Shown: positions 1 through 10,439 of the stretch, in pieces | Layout: every line of letters begins with the position of its first letter | How positions within the stretch are numbered: the first letter of the stretch is position 1 | From: Ophiocordyceps camponoti-saundersi (nom. inval.) | Taxonomy: Eukaryota; Ascomycota; Sordariomycetes; Hypocreales; Ophiocordycipitaceae | DNA: 23,489 bases | Assembly: GCA_003339415.1 (NCBI GenBank) | Contig: PDHQ01000203.1 | Coordinates: forward strand, 449 to 23,937 | Reading direction: 5' to 3' | The notes under the pieces: generated by a model | The model's database searches: none | What the model saw: the letters and a program-made list of their open reading frames with translations, nothing else | Told to the model about the DNA's origin: nothing | Position numbers and translations under genes: made by a program

Positions 1-204
1 AAAAAAAAAAAGAAAAAAAAAAGGGAAAAGAAGGGGGGGGGGGGGGGGGGTAATAATAATAAAAGAGTAAGATAATATAAAAAAGGAAAAGAAAAATAGA
101 AAGGGAAATATATAAAAAAGGTAAAAGAAGATTAGCGAAAAAAGAAGGGAAAAAGGCTAGTAAACTAAAAAAAGGAAAAAAAAAAAAATAAAAAGGGGAG
201 ATAT
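1..204. repeat. Purine-only tract with 18-G run
   Basis: The window opens with a run of A interrupted by G, then 18 consecutive G at 33-50, then A/G-rich DNA with hardly any C. It resembles the purine-rich tracts that precede the AT modules of the repeat array at 3,840-3,920. No gene is visible. The position at the very start of the window suggests it could also be a low-quality contig edge. Confidence 0.6.
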
Positions 205-905
205 AAAATATAATAATAGCTTAGAAAATAAATACTTATATTTTTTTATTATTAAACTATATATTTAAAATATAAAATAAAGTTAAGGGCTATAATAAGA
301 ATTTTCTAATTTAAATTATTTATTATTATTAAATTTATCTTAAAGATTATAATAATATATAAAATATTCTTAAAAGTAAGCGTACTTAAACTATTTAGCG
401 TTAAAAAGATTTTATTAAATAATAAGCTTCTAATATTTTTAAGCTTAATATTAAAAAAAGGGCTTTATAAACTATAATATATAATTAAGTTAATTATTAG
501 ATAGGAAGGAAAGGAGGAGGTATTTAGTTATTATATAATATTCTAAATTATTAGTATTATAATATATATAAATAGGAAAACTAAAATAATTATTAGATAG
601 CGAAAGCTTAAGTTTATTAGCGAAAAAATAAGTATATTATTTATAAGGCGTTATACGCCGCCTAAGTAGCCTAAGCTTATTTTTTTTTATATTACGTATA
701 TTCCCTAAACTTAAAAAGTTATTAGCTATAGCGTAAAAGTTAAGTATTATATTATAAGCTATTCTAGCTTACTTAAACTAGTAAAAGCGTTACTTAACTT
801 TATTATAAATATTATAATAAAGAATATATATAGTACCTAAGAAAGTAAAATATTAGTATATAATATTACGCGTTTATTTTTTAGAGAGTTTATAAAAAGG
901 AATAA
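205..905. repeat. AT module, copy 1 of the left repeat family
   Basis: This block of about 700 bp aligns by eye with 3,930-4,625. Shared landmarks are an AAATAAATA start, a TTTTTTATTATTAAACTATATA stretch (235-262), GTTAAGGGCTATA, AAAAGTAAGCGTACTTAA, GGGCTTTATAAACTATAATA (460-480) and TTATTAGCTATAGCGTA (719-735). More diverged copies lie at 6,990-7,470 and 7,985-8,640. A short frame on the plus strand at about 785-910 stays in register between copies 1 and 2, with amber/ochre stops at the same place, but I cannot name a product. It is a RIP-mutated repeat, probably part of a mobile element of unknown class. Confidence 0.75.
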
Positions 906-1009
906 GATATAAAGAGGAAAATAAAAAAGTTTAAAGGAAAATAATATTTATTTTATATAAAAGAATAATTAAAATAAAAAAAATAATTAAAGAGAGTAGG
1001 AATAATAGC

Positions 1010-1047
<38 letters not shown>

Positions 1048-1113
1048 CTATATATAGAAAGAACGGAGAGAGAAAGAGAGGGAAAGAAAAAAGAGAGAGA
1101 GAGAGAGTAAAAG

Positions 1114-1165
<52 letters not shown>

Positions 1166-1800
1166 AAGAGAAAAAGAAATAAAATATAAATAGGGAAAAA
1201 AATACCCGTTTACTTATATAATTACTATAAGTAATAAAGCGAAAAAGGATATAAAAAAAAAAGTAATTAAGCGAAATAAAAATAAGCTATAAGATATTAT
1301 ATTTATATAAATAAAAATATAAGGAAATTAATAAAAAGTAAAAAAAATAGCGTAAAGAATAATATATATAATAATAGAAATAATAAAAAAGTAAGGCGAT
1401 AAGGAGAGTAATAAGAGAGCGAGAGAATAAAGAGAGTAATAAAAAAATAAAAGGACTAAAAAGTAAGAGATCGAAAAGGCGAAAAAAGTAGCGAAAATAA
1501 TAAGAGGACTAAAAAGTAAGAGATCGAAAAGGCGAAGAGAGTAGTAAAAGCGGTAAAAAAACTAAAAAGCGAGAGATTAAAAAGGTAAGGAAATTAGTAA
1601 TAAAAGGAGGAAAAGGCGAGGAGAGTAGTAAGAAAGTAAAAAGATAATAAAATAGTAAAAAAGTAAAAAGATAATAAAATAGTAAGAGATCGAAAAAGCG
1701 AGAAAGGAAAAAAATAATAAGAGAGCGAGAAAGGAGAACTAGCGAAGTAGTAAAAGAGGTAAAAAATTAAAAAAAGGAAAAAAAATAAAAAGATAAAAAG
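906..1800. repeat. Purine-rich minisatellite and (TA)n/(GA)n tracts
   Basis: The plus strand is nearly free of C and T apart from TA. It holds (TA)n at about 1,012-1,046, (GA)n at about 1,095-1,160, then a minisatellite from about 1,395 to 1,800. In the minisatellite a unit of roughly 60 bases recurs with GGACTAAAAAGTAAGAGATC at 1,453 and again at 1,505, followed by diverged versions. The same succession (TA, GA, AAATAGGGAAAAAAA, then GAGAG minisatellite) recurs at 4,730-5,655. There is no coding signal. Confidence 0.75.
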
Positions 1801-1824
1801 GGGAGGGGAGATCTAAATATTATA

Positions 1825-2880
1825 TTTAAAATAAAAAACTAATTTTATAAAATAGCTTTATTATTATAAATTATTTTTAAAGCTAAAATTATAATTTATA
1901 AATTTAATAATAATTTTAAAAAAAAGTTAAAAAGTTAAATTTTTAATTAGGTTTATTTATATAAAAAATAAAGAGTAAAAGCTAGTAAATAAGTTAATTA
2001 TAGCTAAAAGGTAATATACGCGTAAGTAGCTTTAATTTATAATATTTCTAAAACTAAAAGTTTTTATAAATTACTTATATAGTAACTTTATAGCTAAGTA
2101 AGCTAATTTAAATATAAAAATAAAAAATAAAGAGAGGGGTTTATAAAAAATAGCTAACTACTTTTTACTATTAATAGTATTATTATTACTTAGCGGATTT
2201 ATTTAAGGGTAAAAGGGGAGTATAGCTAGAATTTAAAAAGAAATATAGCTACGCTATTAATAGAAGAGGATATACGTTATATAAGTATTATTTTTAAAAA
2301 AAAGTATTTTAATATAGTAGATAAAAAAATATAGCGAGTTAATATAATAGTAACGCGTAGAAACTTAAATATATAATCCTTTTAAAGCTATAAGGTAAGT
2401 TTAGATAAGTAATCTTCTTAACGCTATAAGGATAGCGCGGAAATAGCTTCTTAACTATATAATTTTAATAACCTCTCGCTTAGTTAAGTTATTACGTTTA
2501 AAGCGTAAGGTAATAAGGTAAGTAGGATAAGAGAAAAGTGCGGTCTCGTTAAGCTATATAAAGTTAGTAAAAGGGTATATTTATTAAGAAAAGAAAAAAA
2601 TATTATAAAAAGGTAAAAGGACCGCTAGTAGCTATCGAAATAGTTAGTTCTAAAAGGTAAAATAATAAGATTATATTACTACCGCTAGTAATACTATTTT
2701 TTAATCGGACTAAGGTAAGTAGAATAAGTAATAATAATAGGATTTATAGCCTTATTATAAAAAATTAACTAAGGAAAAAAGGAATAAAAATAAAGAGGAA
2801 ATACTATATAAAAAGGGAGATAAGGGGAGGGGTATAAGAATATAAAATACCTTTTTTTTATTAAATTATAAGGTTAATAA
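1825..2880. repeat. Second AT module, copy 1
   Basis: This block aligns by eye with 5,660-6,725. Shared landmarks include AAAGCTAAAATTATAATTTA (1,881-1,900), the TTTAATTTATAATATTTCTA stretch (2,031-2,050), AGTATTATTATTA (2,173-2,185), GGATAGCG, CCTCTCGCTT against TCTCTCGCTT, and AAGTGCGGTCT, in which the same TpG survived in both copies. It contains the minus-strand decayed frame described separately. The block ends in a (TA)n then a G run near 2,990, exactly as copy 2 ends near 6,848. Confidence 0.75.
2149..2487 (-). pseudogene. Decayed reading frame of unknown product, copy 1
   Basis: Read on the minus strand in the frame that contains the codons for KREV (about 2,481 downward), this stretch of about 110 codons is protein-like and broken only by TAA and TAG, the stops RIP makes from CAA, CAG and TGG. 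It opens with Lys-Arg-Glu, then a hydrophobic stretch, ILIALRRLL, then an aromatic-rich segment. The paralogue at 5,994-6,343 aligns codon for codon and differs in length only by a five-codon (15-bp) in-frame indel near the Asn-rich tail. I do not recognise the family. The N-terminal pattern vaguely resembles a transposase helix-turn-helix, but that is a guess. Confidence 0.35.
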
Positions 2881-2989
2881 TTATAAGAAAGCTAAGATAA
2901 TAAAAAAGAGAAAAAAATATATTATATATATATAGGTATATATATATATAAAAGGAAAAAGAGGGAAAGGGTAGGGGGGGGGGAGAGAG

Positions 2990-3924
2990 AGAGAGAGGGT
3001 TTAGAGAAGGCGAGAAAAATACCTTTTAAGAGAGTTAATAAAAGTATTTATTATAATAAGTATAAGGAAAAGGGCGTATTATAAATAAGTAATACTAGCT
3101 TAAGATAAAGTTAGAAATATAAGTAAAAGAGAGGGTAATATAATTATCTTTTTACTATAATTAGAGTATTTTTTAGTTAGGCGAAAAAGCGTATATTAAG
3201 TTATAAGTACCTTATTATTTATAAGCGAATATTAACTTAGGTAATAAGAAAAATAAAAAAAAAGTAAGAGGTAAGAGGAGAGGAGGTATAGTTTATATTA
3301 TAAGTATTTATTTCTTTTTTATTTATTTTTCTTTATTATAAAAAAATATTAAAAAGCAGAGTAATAAATAAATATTAAATTTAATACTAAAGAGATAAGA
3401 AAAGGAGGAGAAGAAAGAGAGGAAAATATTTAAGAGCGAGAGATAAAGGGTAGTAAGGGAGGGTTTTTTTTTTCGCTAAATTTATAAAAAATATATATAT
3501 ATATATATATATATATACCTATAACTATATAAAGAAAAAAAGAGGAGAGAGGGAGAGGGAGAGAGAGAGAGAGATTAAATATAGAGGGAAAAAAAATAAT
3601 ATTATTTACTTATATAACCGCTACTAACGTTAAAGCGAGGAGGTAAATAAAAAGAGAAAAAGTTACGTAAAATAATAATAAGGCGCTAAAAAGTAAGTTA
3701 AGGTATATAAAAGTATAAAAAATAGAAAGATATAGAGAAAAATAGCGGGAAAGTAAGGGGGGGCGCGAAAAAGTAAGTAAAATAGCGAGAGAGTAAAATA
3801 ATATAAAAAAGGAAAAGAAAAATAATAAGAGAAATATAAGAAAAGGGGGAGGGGAGATTAGTAAATAAAAATAAGGCGAGAAGGTAAGTAAGAAAAAAAG
3901 GGGAAAAAATAAGATAAAGAGATA
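2990..3924. repeat. Spacer with partial repeat copy and purine tracts
   Basis: No gene is visible. The first half (3,000-3,460) is AT-rich DNA with no counterpart I could see elsewhere. From about 3,470 the order T run, (TA)n (3,487-3,517), CTATAACTATATA, (GA)n (3,541-3,574), TATAGAGGGAAAAAAA, TTTACTTATATAA repeats the succession seen at 1,012-1,225, 4,732-4,835 and 8,700-8,785. This is therefore a partial copy of the same module. It is followed by purine-rich DNA up to the start of the second long copy. Confidence 0.55.
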
Positions 3925-4625
3925 TAAGATATAATTATAATATAGAAAATAAATAGTTATATCTTTTTATTATTAAACTATATATTTAAAATATAAATAA
4001 AGTTAAGGGCTATATTAGGTATTTTTAAAATTAAATTATTTATTATTATTAAACTTATCTTAGAAGCTATAATATTTTGTAAAATATCCTTAAAAGTAAG
4101 TATATTTAAGCTATTTAGTAATAGAAAGATTTTCTTATATAATAAGCTTTTAGTATTTTTAAGCTTAATATAAAAAAAAGGGCTTTATAAATTATAATAT
4201 ATAATTAAGTTAGTTATTAAGTAAAAAGGAAAAGGGGAGGTATTTAGTTACTATATAATATTCTAACTAGTTAGCGTTATAATATATATAAACTAAAAAA
4301 TTATAATATCCCTTAGATAGCTAAAGCTTAAAACTATTAGTAAAAGAATAAGTATATATTTAAAAAGGTATTATACGCTACCTTAGCGGACTATATTTAT
4401 TCTTTTTTTACCTTAAGTATATTCCCTAAGCTTAAAAAGTTATTAGCTATAGTATAGAAATTAGGTATTATATTATAAGCTAGTTAAGCTAACCTTAACT
4501 AGTAAAATCGTTACTAAACCTTATTATAAGTATTATAATAAAAAATATATATAGTATTTAAGAAAGCGAAATATTAATATATAATATTATATATTTATTT
4601 ACTTAAAAGTTTATAATAAGGAAAA
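3925..4625. repeat. AT module, copy 2 of the left repeat family
   Basis: Paralogue of 205-905, offset by about 3.72 kb. Most of the length can be matched by eye, with many transition differences and short indels. A TpG (TTTTGTAAAA at about 4,075) survives here where copy 1 reads AATATATAAAA. Landmarks shared with copy 1 include TTAAACTATATATTTAAAAT, GTTAAGGGCTATA, GGGCTTTATAAA and ATTAGCTATAGTATAG. Confidence 0.75.
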
Positions 4626-5655
4626 GAATATAAGAAAGAAAAAGAAAAGGTAAAAGGGAAAATAATACCTATTTTATATAAAAAAATAATAAAAATAAAA
4701 AAAATAGTTAGAAAAAGTATAAATAAAAGCGTATATATATATATATATATATATAACTATATATAAAAGGAGGGAAAGAGAGAGAGAAAAATAAAATATA
4801 AATAGGGAAAAAAAAACCTATTTACTTATATAATTAATAAAAGCGATAAAATAAAAAAATATATAAAAGAAAAAGTAGCTATATAAAATAAAAATAAGCT
4901 ATAAAATAATATATTAATATAAATAAGAATATAAAAAAGCTACTAAAAAGTAAAGAAAATAATAGAAAAAATAATATATATAATAATAAAAATAATAAAA
5001 GAGTAAAAGGGGGGAAAAATAATAAAAAAGCGAAAAAAGTAATAAAGGTAGTAAAAGGGCGAGAGAGCGAAAGTTATAAAAAAAAGGTAAGAGGATAAAA
5101 AGAGTAGTAAAAATAGTAAGGAGGCGAGAGAGCGAAAGTTATAAAGAGAGAGTAAAAGGATAAGAAAAATAGCGTAAGTAGCGAAAAAACTAAAAAGTAA
5201 GAAAAAAAAAAGCGAGGGGGTAAGGATATAAGCGATAAAGTAAGGAAAGAAAAGAAAATAGCGAGAAAATAAAAGAGTAAAAATATAAATAATAAGATAA
5301 GAAAAAGGAAAAAAATAGTAAAAAAATAAAAAAGTAAAAAAGCGAAAACGCTAGCGATAGAGCGAAAAAAGGGAAAATAATTATAAAAAAGTAAGAAAAG
5401 TAATAAGAAAGCGAGAGGATAAGAGAGTAATAAGAGAGCGAGAGGATAAGAGAGTAATAAAAGAGCGAGAAGATAAGAGAGTAGCGAGAGAGTAAGAGAT
5501 TAAAAAAGTAAAAGATTAAGGATATTAGTAATAAAGTAAGGAAAGGGAAGAGAATAATAAGAGAGTAAAAGGGGAGAGACTAGTAAAGTAATAGGAGAGG
5601 TAAGAAATTAAAAAAAGGAAAAAAAATAAGAGGATAAGGAGGAGAGGAGGGGGGG
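4626..5655. repeat. Purine-rich minisatellite, copy 2
   Basis: Counterpart of 906-1,800. It holds (TA)n at about 4,732-4,757, short GA tracts, the AAATAGGGAAAAAAA element at about 4,800, and a long A/G minisatellite. In the minisatellite, units such as AAGAGAGCGAGAGGATAAGA recur head to tail around 5,407-5,480. Another unit, GGGCGAGAGAGCGAAAGTTA (5,057) and its variant at 5,123, recurs upstream. C is almost confined to CpG within GCGA. No coding frame was seen. Confidence 0.72.
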
Positions 5656-6767
5656 GTTAAATATTATAATTAAAATAAAGTAGTAATTTTATAAAGTAGC
5701 TTTATAATTATAAATTATCTTTAAAGCTAAAATTATAATTTATAAACTTAATAATACTTATAAAAAGTTAAAAGTTAGATTTTTAATTAAGTTTATTTAT
5801 ATAAAAAGTAAGAAGTAAAAAATAATAAATAGTTTAATAATAGCTATTATAATATATACTTATAACTTAGCTTTAATTTATAATATTTCTAATTACGAAA
5901 GTTTTAATAAATAACTTATATTATAAACTTATAACTAAGTAAGCGAATTTAGATATAAGGATAAAAAATAAAAGAAAAGGTTTATATAAAAAAGCTAATT
6001 ACTCTTCGCTATTAATAGTATTATTATTAGTAATATTATTACTACTTAGCAGATTTATATTAAGGTAAGAGATAAGTATAGCTAGAATCCGAAAGTAAAT
6101 ATAGCTACGCTACTAGTAGAAGCGGATATATATTATATAAGTACTATTTTTAAAAATAAGTATTTTAATATAATAAATAAAAAGATATAGTAAGTTAAGG
6201 TAATAATAATATATAAAAACTTAAATAAGCGATCCTTTTAAGGCTGCGAGGTAATTTTTAATAAGCGATTATCTTAACGCTATAAGGATAGCGTGGAAAA
6301 AGCTCCTTAACTATATAATCTTAATAATCTCTCGCTTTATTATATTATCGCGTCTAAGGCGTAAAGTAATAAGGTAAGTAAGATAAGAGAGAAGTGCGGT
6401 CTTATTAGGCTATAAAGGGTTAGTAAGAGGGTTTATTTATTAGAAAAAAAAAATATATTATAGTAAAGTAAAGAGGCCGCTAATAAGAGTTAAAATAGTT
6501 AGTTTTAAAAGGTAAAATAATAAGATTATATTACTAGCGCTAGTAAAATTATCTTTTAATTAAGCTAAGTAAAGTAAAGCGAATAACGATAATAAGATTT
6601 ATAGCCTTATAGTTAGAATATTAATAAGAGAAAAAAGGATCGAAAATAAAAAAATAAATACCTTTTTAAAAAGGGAGCTAGAGAGGTAAAAGAATATATA
6701 ATATTTTTTTTTAATTATAAAACTCGAAAATAATAAGGAGGCTAAGATAATAGAAGAGAGAAGGAAA

Positions 6768-6798
<31 letters not shown>

Positions 6799-6850
6799 AA
6801 AGGAAAAAAGAGATAAAGAGAGTAAAAAAGTAAAAAAAAGGGGGGGGGTA
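5656..6850. repeat. Second AT module, copy 2
   Basis: Paralogue of 1,825-2,990. The order of landmarks is the same, including AAAGTTAAAAGTTA, AGTATTATTATTAG, GGATAGCGTGG, the CTCTCGCTTTATTATATTAT stretch (6,330-6,349), GTGCGGTC and the closing (TA)n (6,773-6,798) and G run (6,839-6,847). More residual CpA/TpG remain here (for example GCTGCG at 6,243 and GCGTGG at 6,291) than in copy 1, so copy 1 is the more heavily mutated member. Confidence 0.75.
5994..6343 (-). pseudogene. Decayed reading frame of unknown product, copy 2
   Basis: Minus-strand frame paralogous to 2,149-2,487. It opens with KREIIKII, keeps the following LRSFF and AILIALR blocks, and ends in an Asn/Ser/Thr-rich tail with five more codons than copy 1. 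Internal stops are TAA or TAG only and several coincide with stops in copy 1. Apart from the five-codon indel I found no length change over roughly 100 aligned codons, which argues for shared coding ancestry. The two copies arose by duplication, however, so conserved length alone is weak proof. Function unknown. Confidence 0.37.
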
Positions 6851-6989
6851 TTTTTTTTATTCCGAAATATTTATATATATTAATAAGATAAGTATAGTAA
6901 GGCGCTGCGTTAATAGCTATCCTTAAGTTAAAAATAGCTAGTAAAAAAGCTACTAAGATATATAAGCTTTAGCTACTTATTAGGGGAAA

Positions 6990-7400
6990 ATATATCTATC
7001 TATATAAAAAGCTATTAGAATTTTAAAGCGCGTCTTATATTAGCTAGCTTAGTAAACTATAAAGAAAAAATATTAAAAAGTAAATTATAATAAGATAAAA
7101 AGGAATATATACTAAGAGGTAGCTATTACGTAAAGGCGGCTAGTAAAAGGTATATAATATATATTTACGATAGCTATTAGAGGTAAACGGCTATTTATAA
7201 AGTAGGAAGGAATATATATAGTTTTAATAAGGCGTCTAGTATAAGGTTAGCTTATTTACTTTAATTATATAAGTTTCGGTAAGCGTAATATATTATTAGC
7301 TATAGCATAAGAGTTAAGTATAATATTAAGAGCGCGGCTAAGCTTACCTCCCTAAGTAGTAGCGTTATCTGACTTTATTATAAATATTATAAGAATAGGG

Positions 7401-7431
<31 letters not shown>

Positions 7432-7470
7432 ACTACGCGTTTATTTCTAAGACGCGTTAATAATAAGAAA
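6990..7470. repeat. AT module, diverged copy 3 with 26-T run
   Basis: A shortened, more diverged member of the family at 205-905. Matching pieces are ATAAGGCGTCTAGTATAAGG (compare ATAAGGCGTTATACGCC at 643), TATTATTAGCTATAGCATAA (7,290-7,309), TTTATTATAAATATTATAA and TACTACGCGTTTATTTCTAA (7,431-7,450). A run of 26 T at 7,401-7,426 replaces part of the AT-rich stretch seen in copies 1 and 2. Confidence 0.6.
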
Positions 7471-7984
7471 AAGATATAGAAAGCGTAATAAAAAGGTAAA
7501 AAAAATATAATAACTAGTTTATATATAAAAATAATAGATAAGGATAAGATAACGGAAAAGGAAGAAAATATATTATATTTTTATATATATATAAGCGCGG
7601 ATAAAGTAATATATATATAGGGGATAAAAAAGACGGAAGAGAGAGAAAAAAGGAGAGAAGCGTAAAGAAAAAGAGGGAGAGAGAAATATAAGAAACTACC
7701 TAGGAGGATAAGATTATATAAGCGTAATAAAGCCTTAAATATATATTATAATAAAAAAGGAATATTAGAAAGAGAGTAAGTATTAAGGAAAATAGATATA
7801 TTTATATATTATTAATAGAGTAAATATTTAAATATAAAGATAGCTTAAGAAATAAAAGGTAATTTAAGAAAATTAATATAAGGTTAAGCTAAGTAAGGGA
7901 GAAATATAATATAAAAGTAAGTAAACTAAGGTACCCGGTTTATAAAAATATTAATAAGAAATAAGATATATAAAATAATTTTTT
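7471..7984. other. AT-rich interval without a gene
   Basis: This holds a short (TA)n and an A/G-rich patch (7,600-7,690) in the same order relative to copy 3 as in the other copies, followed by about 290 bases of AT-rich DNA. No frame stands out on either strand. Confidence 0.5.
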
Positions 7985-8640
7985 TTTATTTTTTTAATTA
8001 TTAAATTATATATATATATAATAAAAAACTATAAGTTAAAAAAGTTTAAATTTAATAGTTTATTATAACTAAACTTATCGAGGAGGCTAAGAAATTAAAT
8101 AAAATAACTTAGAGGTATTAGCACTTAATCTTTTCTTAAGGGGAGGGACTTTATTAAAAATAAAGCTCCTAAAACCTTACCGTGTAACGCCTTAAGCTAG
8201 GCGTAGTAAACTATATAATATAATCGGGAAATTTATTAGGTAAATAGGGAAATAAAATATAATACTTACTACCTTATACTTTACCTTAGTTAAAAAGTAT
8301 AATATATATATATAAGTATTAAAGTAATTAAAAAAATAAAATAAAGTAAGTTAGCTAGCGTAAGATATAATATAAAAAGTATAGGGTATTATACCTTAAG
8401 CTTACTTATACCTTATAACCGCGAGAGTTAAGGTAAAGCTTAGCGTGCTTTAGCTATAATATAATAGTTAAGTACGATATCGTAAGAGTAAGTAGCTTAC
8501 CTTAATAAGTAAAGGTAATAGTTAACCTTATTATAAATATTATAATAATATAAATATAAGATACTTAAGGTAGCGAGTAAATTATTATATAGTAATATAT
8601 ATTTATTTCTAAAAAGCGTTAGTAGCGGGGAATATTATAT
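7985..8640. repeat. AT module, diverged copy 4
   Basis: A fourth member of the family. Matching landmarks are the start TTTTTTAATTATTAAATTATATATA, ACTAAACTTATC, AAAAGTATAATATATATATA, CTTATTATAAATATTATAATA (8,528-8,548) and TATATTTATTTCTAAAAAGCG (8,588-8,608). It keeps more CpG and several TpG (CCGTGTAACG at 8,180, GCGTGCTT at 8,442) than copies 1 and 2. It is followed by the (GA)n and AAATATAAAATA elements at 8,705-8,760. Confidence 0.6.
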
Positions 8641-9299
8641 AGATAGTATACTAAAAATATAAAAATAAAATATATATATTTATAAAAAGAAAGGGGAGGT
8701 AAAAAAAGAGAGAGAGAGAGAGAAAATAAGAAATATAAAATATAAGAGAGTTAGAAAAAATACTAGTTTCCTTATATAACTTATATAAGTAAGAGGCCGA
8801 AAAGAGTAATAAGGAAAGTAAGGATATAATAGCAAAAGATAATAAGGAGATAGGCGTAGTAAGTTAGGAAGGAAAAAAAAATAAAAAAGAAAAGGGAGAG
8901 AGAAGAGGACTATATATATATTATTTTTATAAAAAAAAGGAGGGGGGGCGTCTACGGGGTATAAGGTAGTATTTTTTTTTATATAGATAAAAGCGTAAAT
9001 ATAAGAAAATAAGAAAAGTTAAGAGATAAAAAAAGCGGTAATAAGAAGCTAAAAGAATATTTATAAAAGGTAAGGTATTATAATAAGGAAAAATAATATA
9101 TAAGGAAGTAAAGTAAAAATATTAATAAATTAAACTAGGATAAGTATAGTTTATAAGTAAAAAGGATAAGCTAGTTTAGTAATAGCTATAAGTATATATA
9201 AGGAAAAGAACGCTAAACTAAAGTAAAATATTATCGAGAGCTTTTACGAAGTATAATTAAATAGTTATTAGTACTATTTTAAACTATAGATATTTTTAT
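8641..9299. other. Purine tract and AT-rich interval
   Basis: This contains (GA)n at about 8,706-8,722, an A/G-rich stretch to about 8,960 with a G run followed by a T run, then AT-rich DNA up to the left direct repeat. No gene remnant could be read on either strand. Confidence 0.5.
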
Positions 9300-9990
9300 A
9301 AATTAAAGAGATAAAGGCGGCTATAGTAAGGTAATTTAGTAGCGGTATTAGACGCGCTAAAAGAAAAATAAGCGTATAACTTAGCTAGGGGATTTCTAAA
9401 AGCTTTAATAAGGTTTAGTTAAAAAGTTTCTAAACCTTTTTCTTTTCCTAAAAGTATTTAAAAATTAAGATATAAAAGGTAAATAATATAAAACTAAGGT
9501 TATTATTAAGTATATAGCTTAGATTAGTTTCCCTCGAAAGAGGAAGAAATTAAGTAAGTAATTAGCTTTAACCTTATCTTTATAAGCTATTATAAAAGTT
9601 ATATATTATAAGTTAAGTTTTAAAAAGGACTTATAATAAAAACTCTATTAAATAAAATTATAACTTTAATTTAAACTTTATACTTTTATATTATAAATTA
9701 CTAATTTAAATACTTATTTTAAAGTTTTTAGTACTTAATTAAATAGTTCTTATTTTCTTTTCTCTTTCTTCTTTTATCTTTATATAAAAAACCGACTTCT
9801 TATTATTTTCCTTTATAGAGAATTATTATCTAGCTCTCCCCCTTAAAGCTAAAGATCCCCCCTTATATTAGTTAAAAACTTTAGTTACTTAAGAAGTTAC
9901 GCCTTTTAGGTATTTACTACGCTTACTTAAGGTATCCTTTTTCCCCTATTAAAGTAGCAGATATTATTAAAAAATATAATATAATATAGT
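9300..9990. repeat. Direct repeat, left copy (about 690 bp)
   Basis: Aligns by eye with 16,100-16,760 in the same orientation. Shared landmarks are TTTAGTAGCGGTA, GTTTAGTTAAA followed by CTAAA, TTAGTTTCC then AAAGAGGAAG, TTAACCTTATCTT, GTTATATATTATAAGTTAAG (9,599-9,618), TTTTAGTA then TAATTAAATAGTTCTT, and AGAATTATTAT. The two copies flank about 6.1 kb of DNA with decayed coding frames, as long terminal repeats would. I could not define LTR ends (TG..CA would be erased by RIP) or a target-site duplication. Confidence 0.72.
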
Positions 9991-10067
9991 CTCCCTTAAT
10001 AGAGGAAAGAATAAGGTAAGTAATATTTAGCCCTTAAGCTTATATTAATAGCTATTTTAAAAAGTCG

Positions 10068-10215
10068 TATATTACGAATTTAATCTTAAAAAGGACTTTT
10101 AGCAAAACTTAAGTTAACGAAATTATAACTTCGCCTTAAAACTCGGATTATTATATAATAAATTACTCTTTTAATAGGTAAATTAAGATTTTAAAGCTTT
10201 AATTAAATAGTTAAA
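10068..10215. repeat. Partial third copy of the direct repeat
   Basis: Matches the middle of the left direct repeat (about 9,600-9,749) in the same orientation: TTAAAAAGGACTT, AAATTATAACTT, ATAAATTACT, TTTTAAAG and AATTAAATAGTT occur in the same order. Here the sequence AGCAAAACT keeps a CpA where the other copies read ATAAAAACT (9,636) and AGTAAAAACG (16,423), the expected RIP change. It suggests a nested or partially duplicated repeat end. Confidence 0.6.
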
Positions 10216-10391
10216 AGTAATAAGATAAGGGGTAAGGTAATAAAGCGCGCGAGAAATAAATATAGCACGCGGGGGGGGGGGGGGGGGGGGGGGAGGGTAT
10301 TTTTTTTTTTTAAAAAGGTAGAAAAAAAGATAAGATATAAGTTATAATATAATAATATTAAAATAAAGTAGCGGGGTATAACTTACCGTAT

Positions 10392-10432
<41 letters not shown>

Positions 10433-10439
10433 TAAAAAC
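10216..10439. repeat. 23-G run, T run and (TA)n
   Basis: A G run at 10,271-10,293 is followed by AGGG, TA and a T run, then AT-rich DNA and a pure (TA)n tract at about 10,398-10,429. The succession G run, TA, T run also appears at 6,839-6,860. No coding content. Confidence 0.7.

Noticed and set aside
33..50. G-quadruplex or telomeric G run at the left end
   Set aside because: A single uninterrupted homopolymer without a repeated unit; more likely a homopolymer or contig-edge effect.
2149..2487. Tc1/pogo-type transposase helix-turn-helix
   Set aside because: Only the Lys-Arg-Glu-Ile-Ile pattern is suggestive; no catalytic Asp/Glu triad or downstream domain was visible in either copy.
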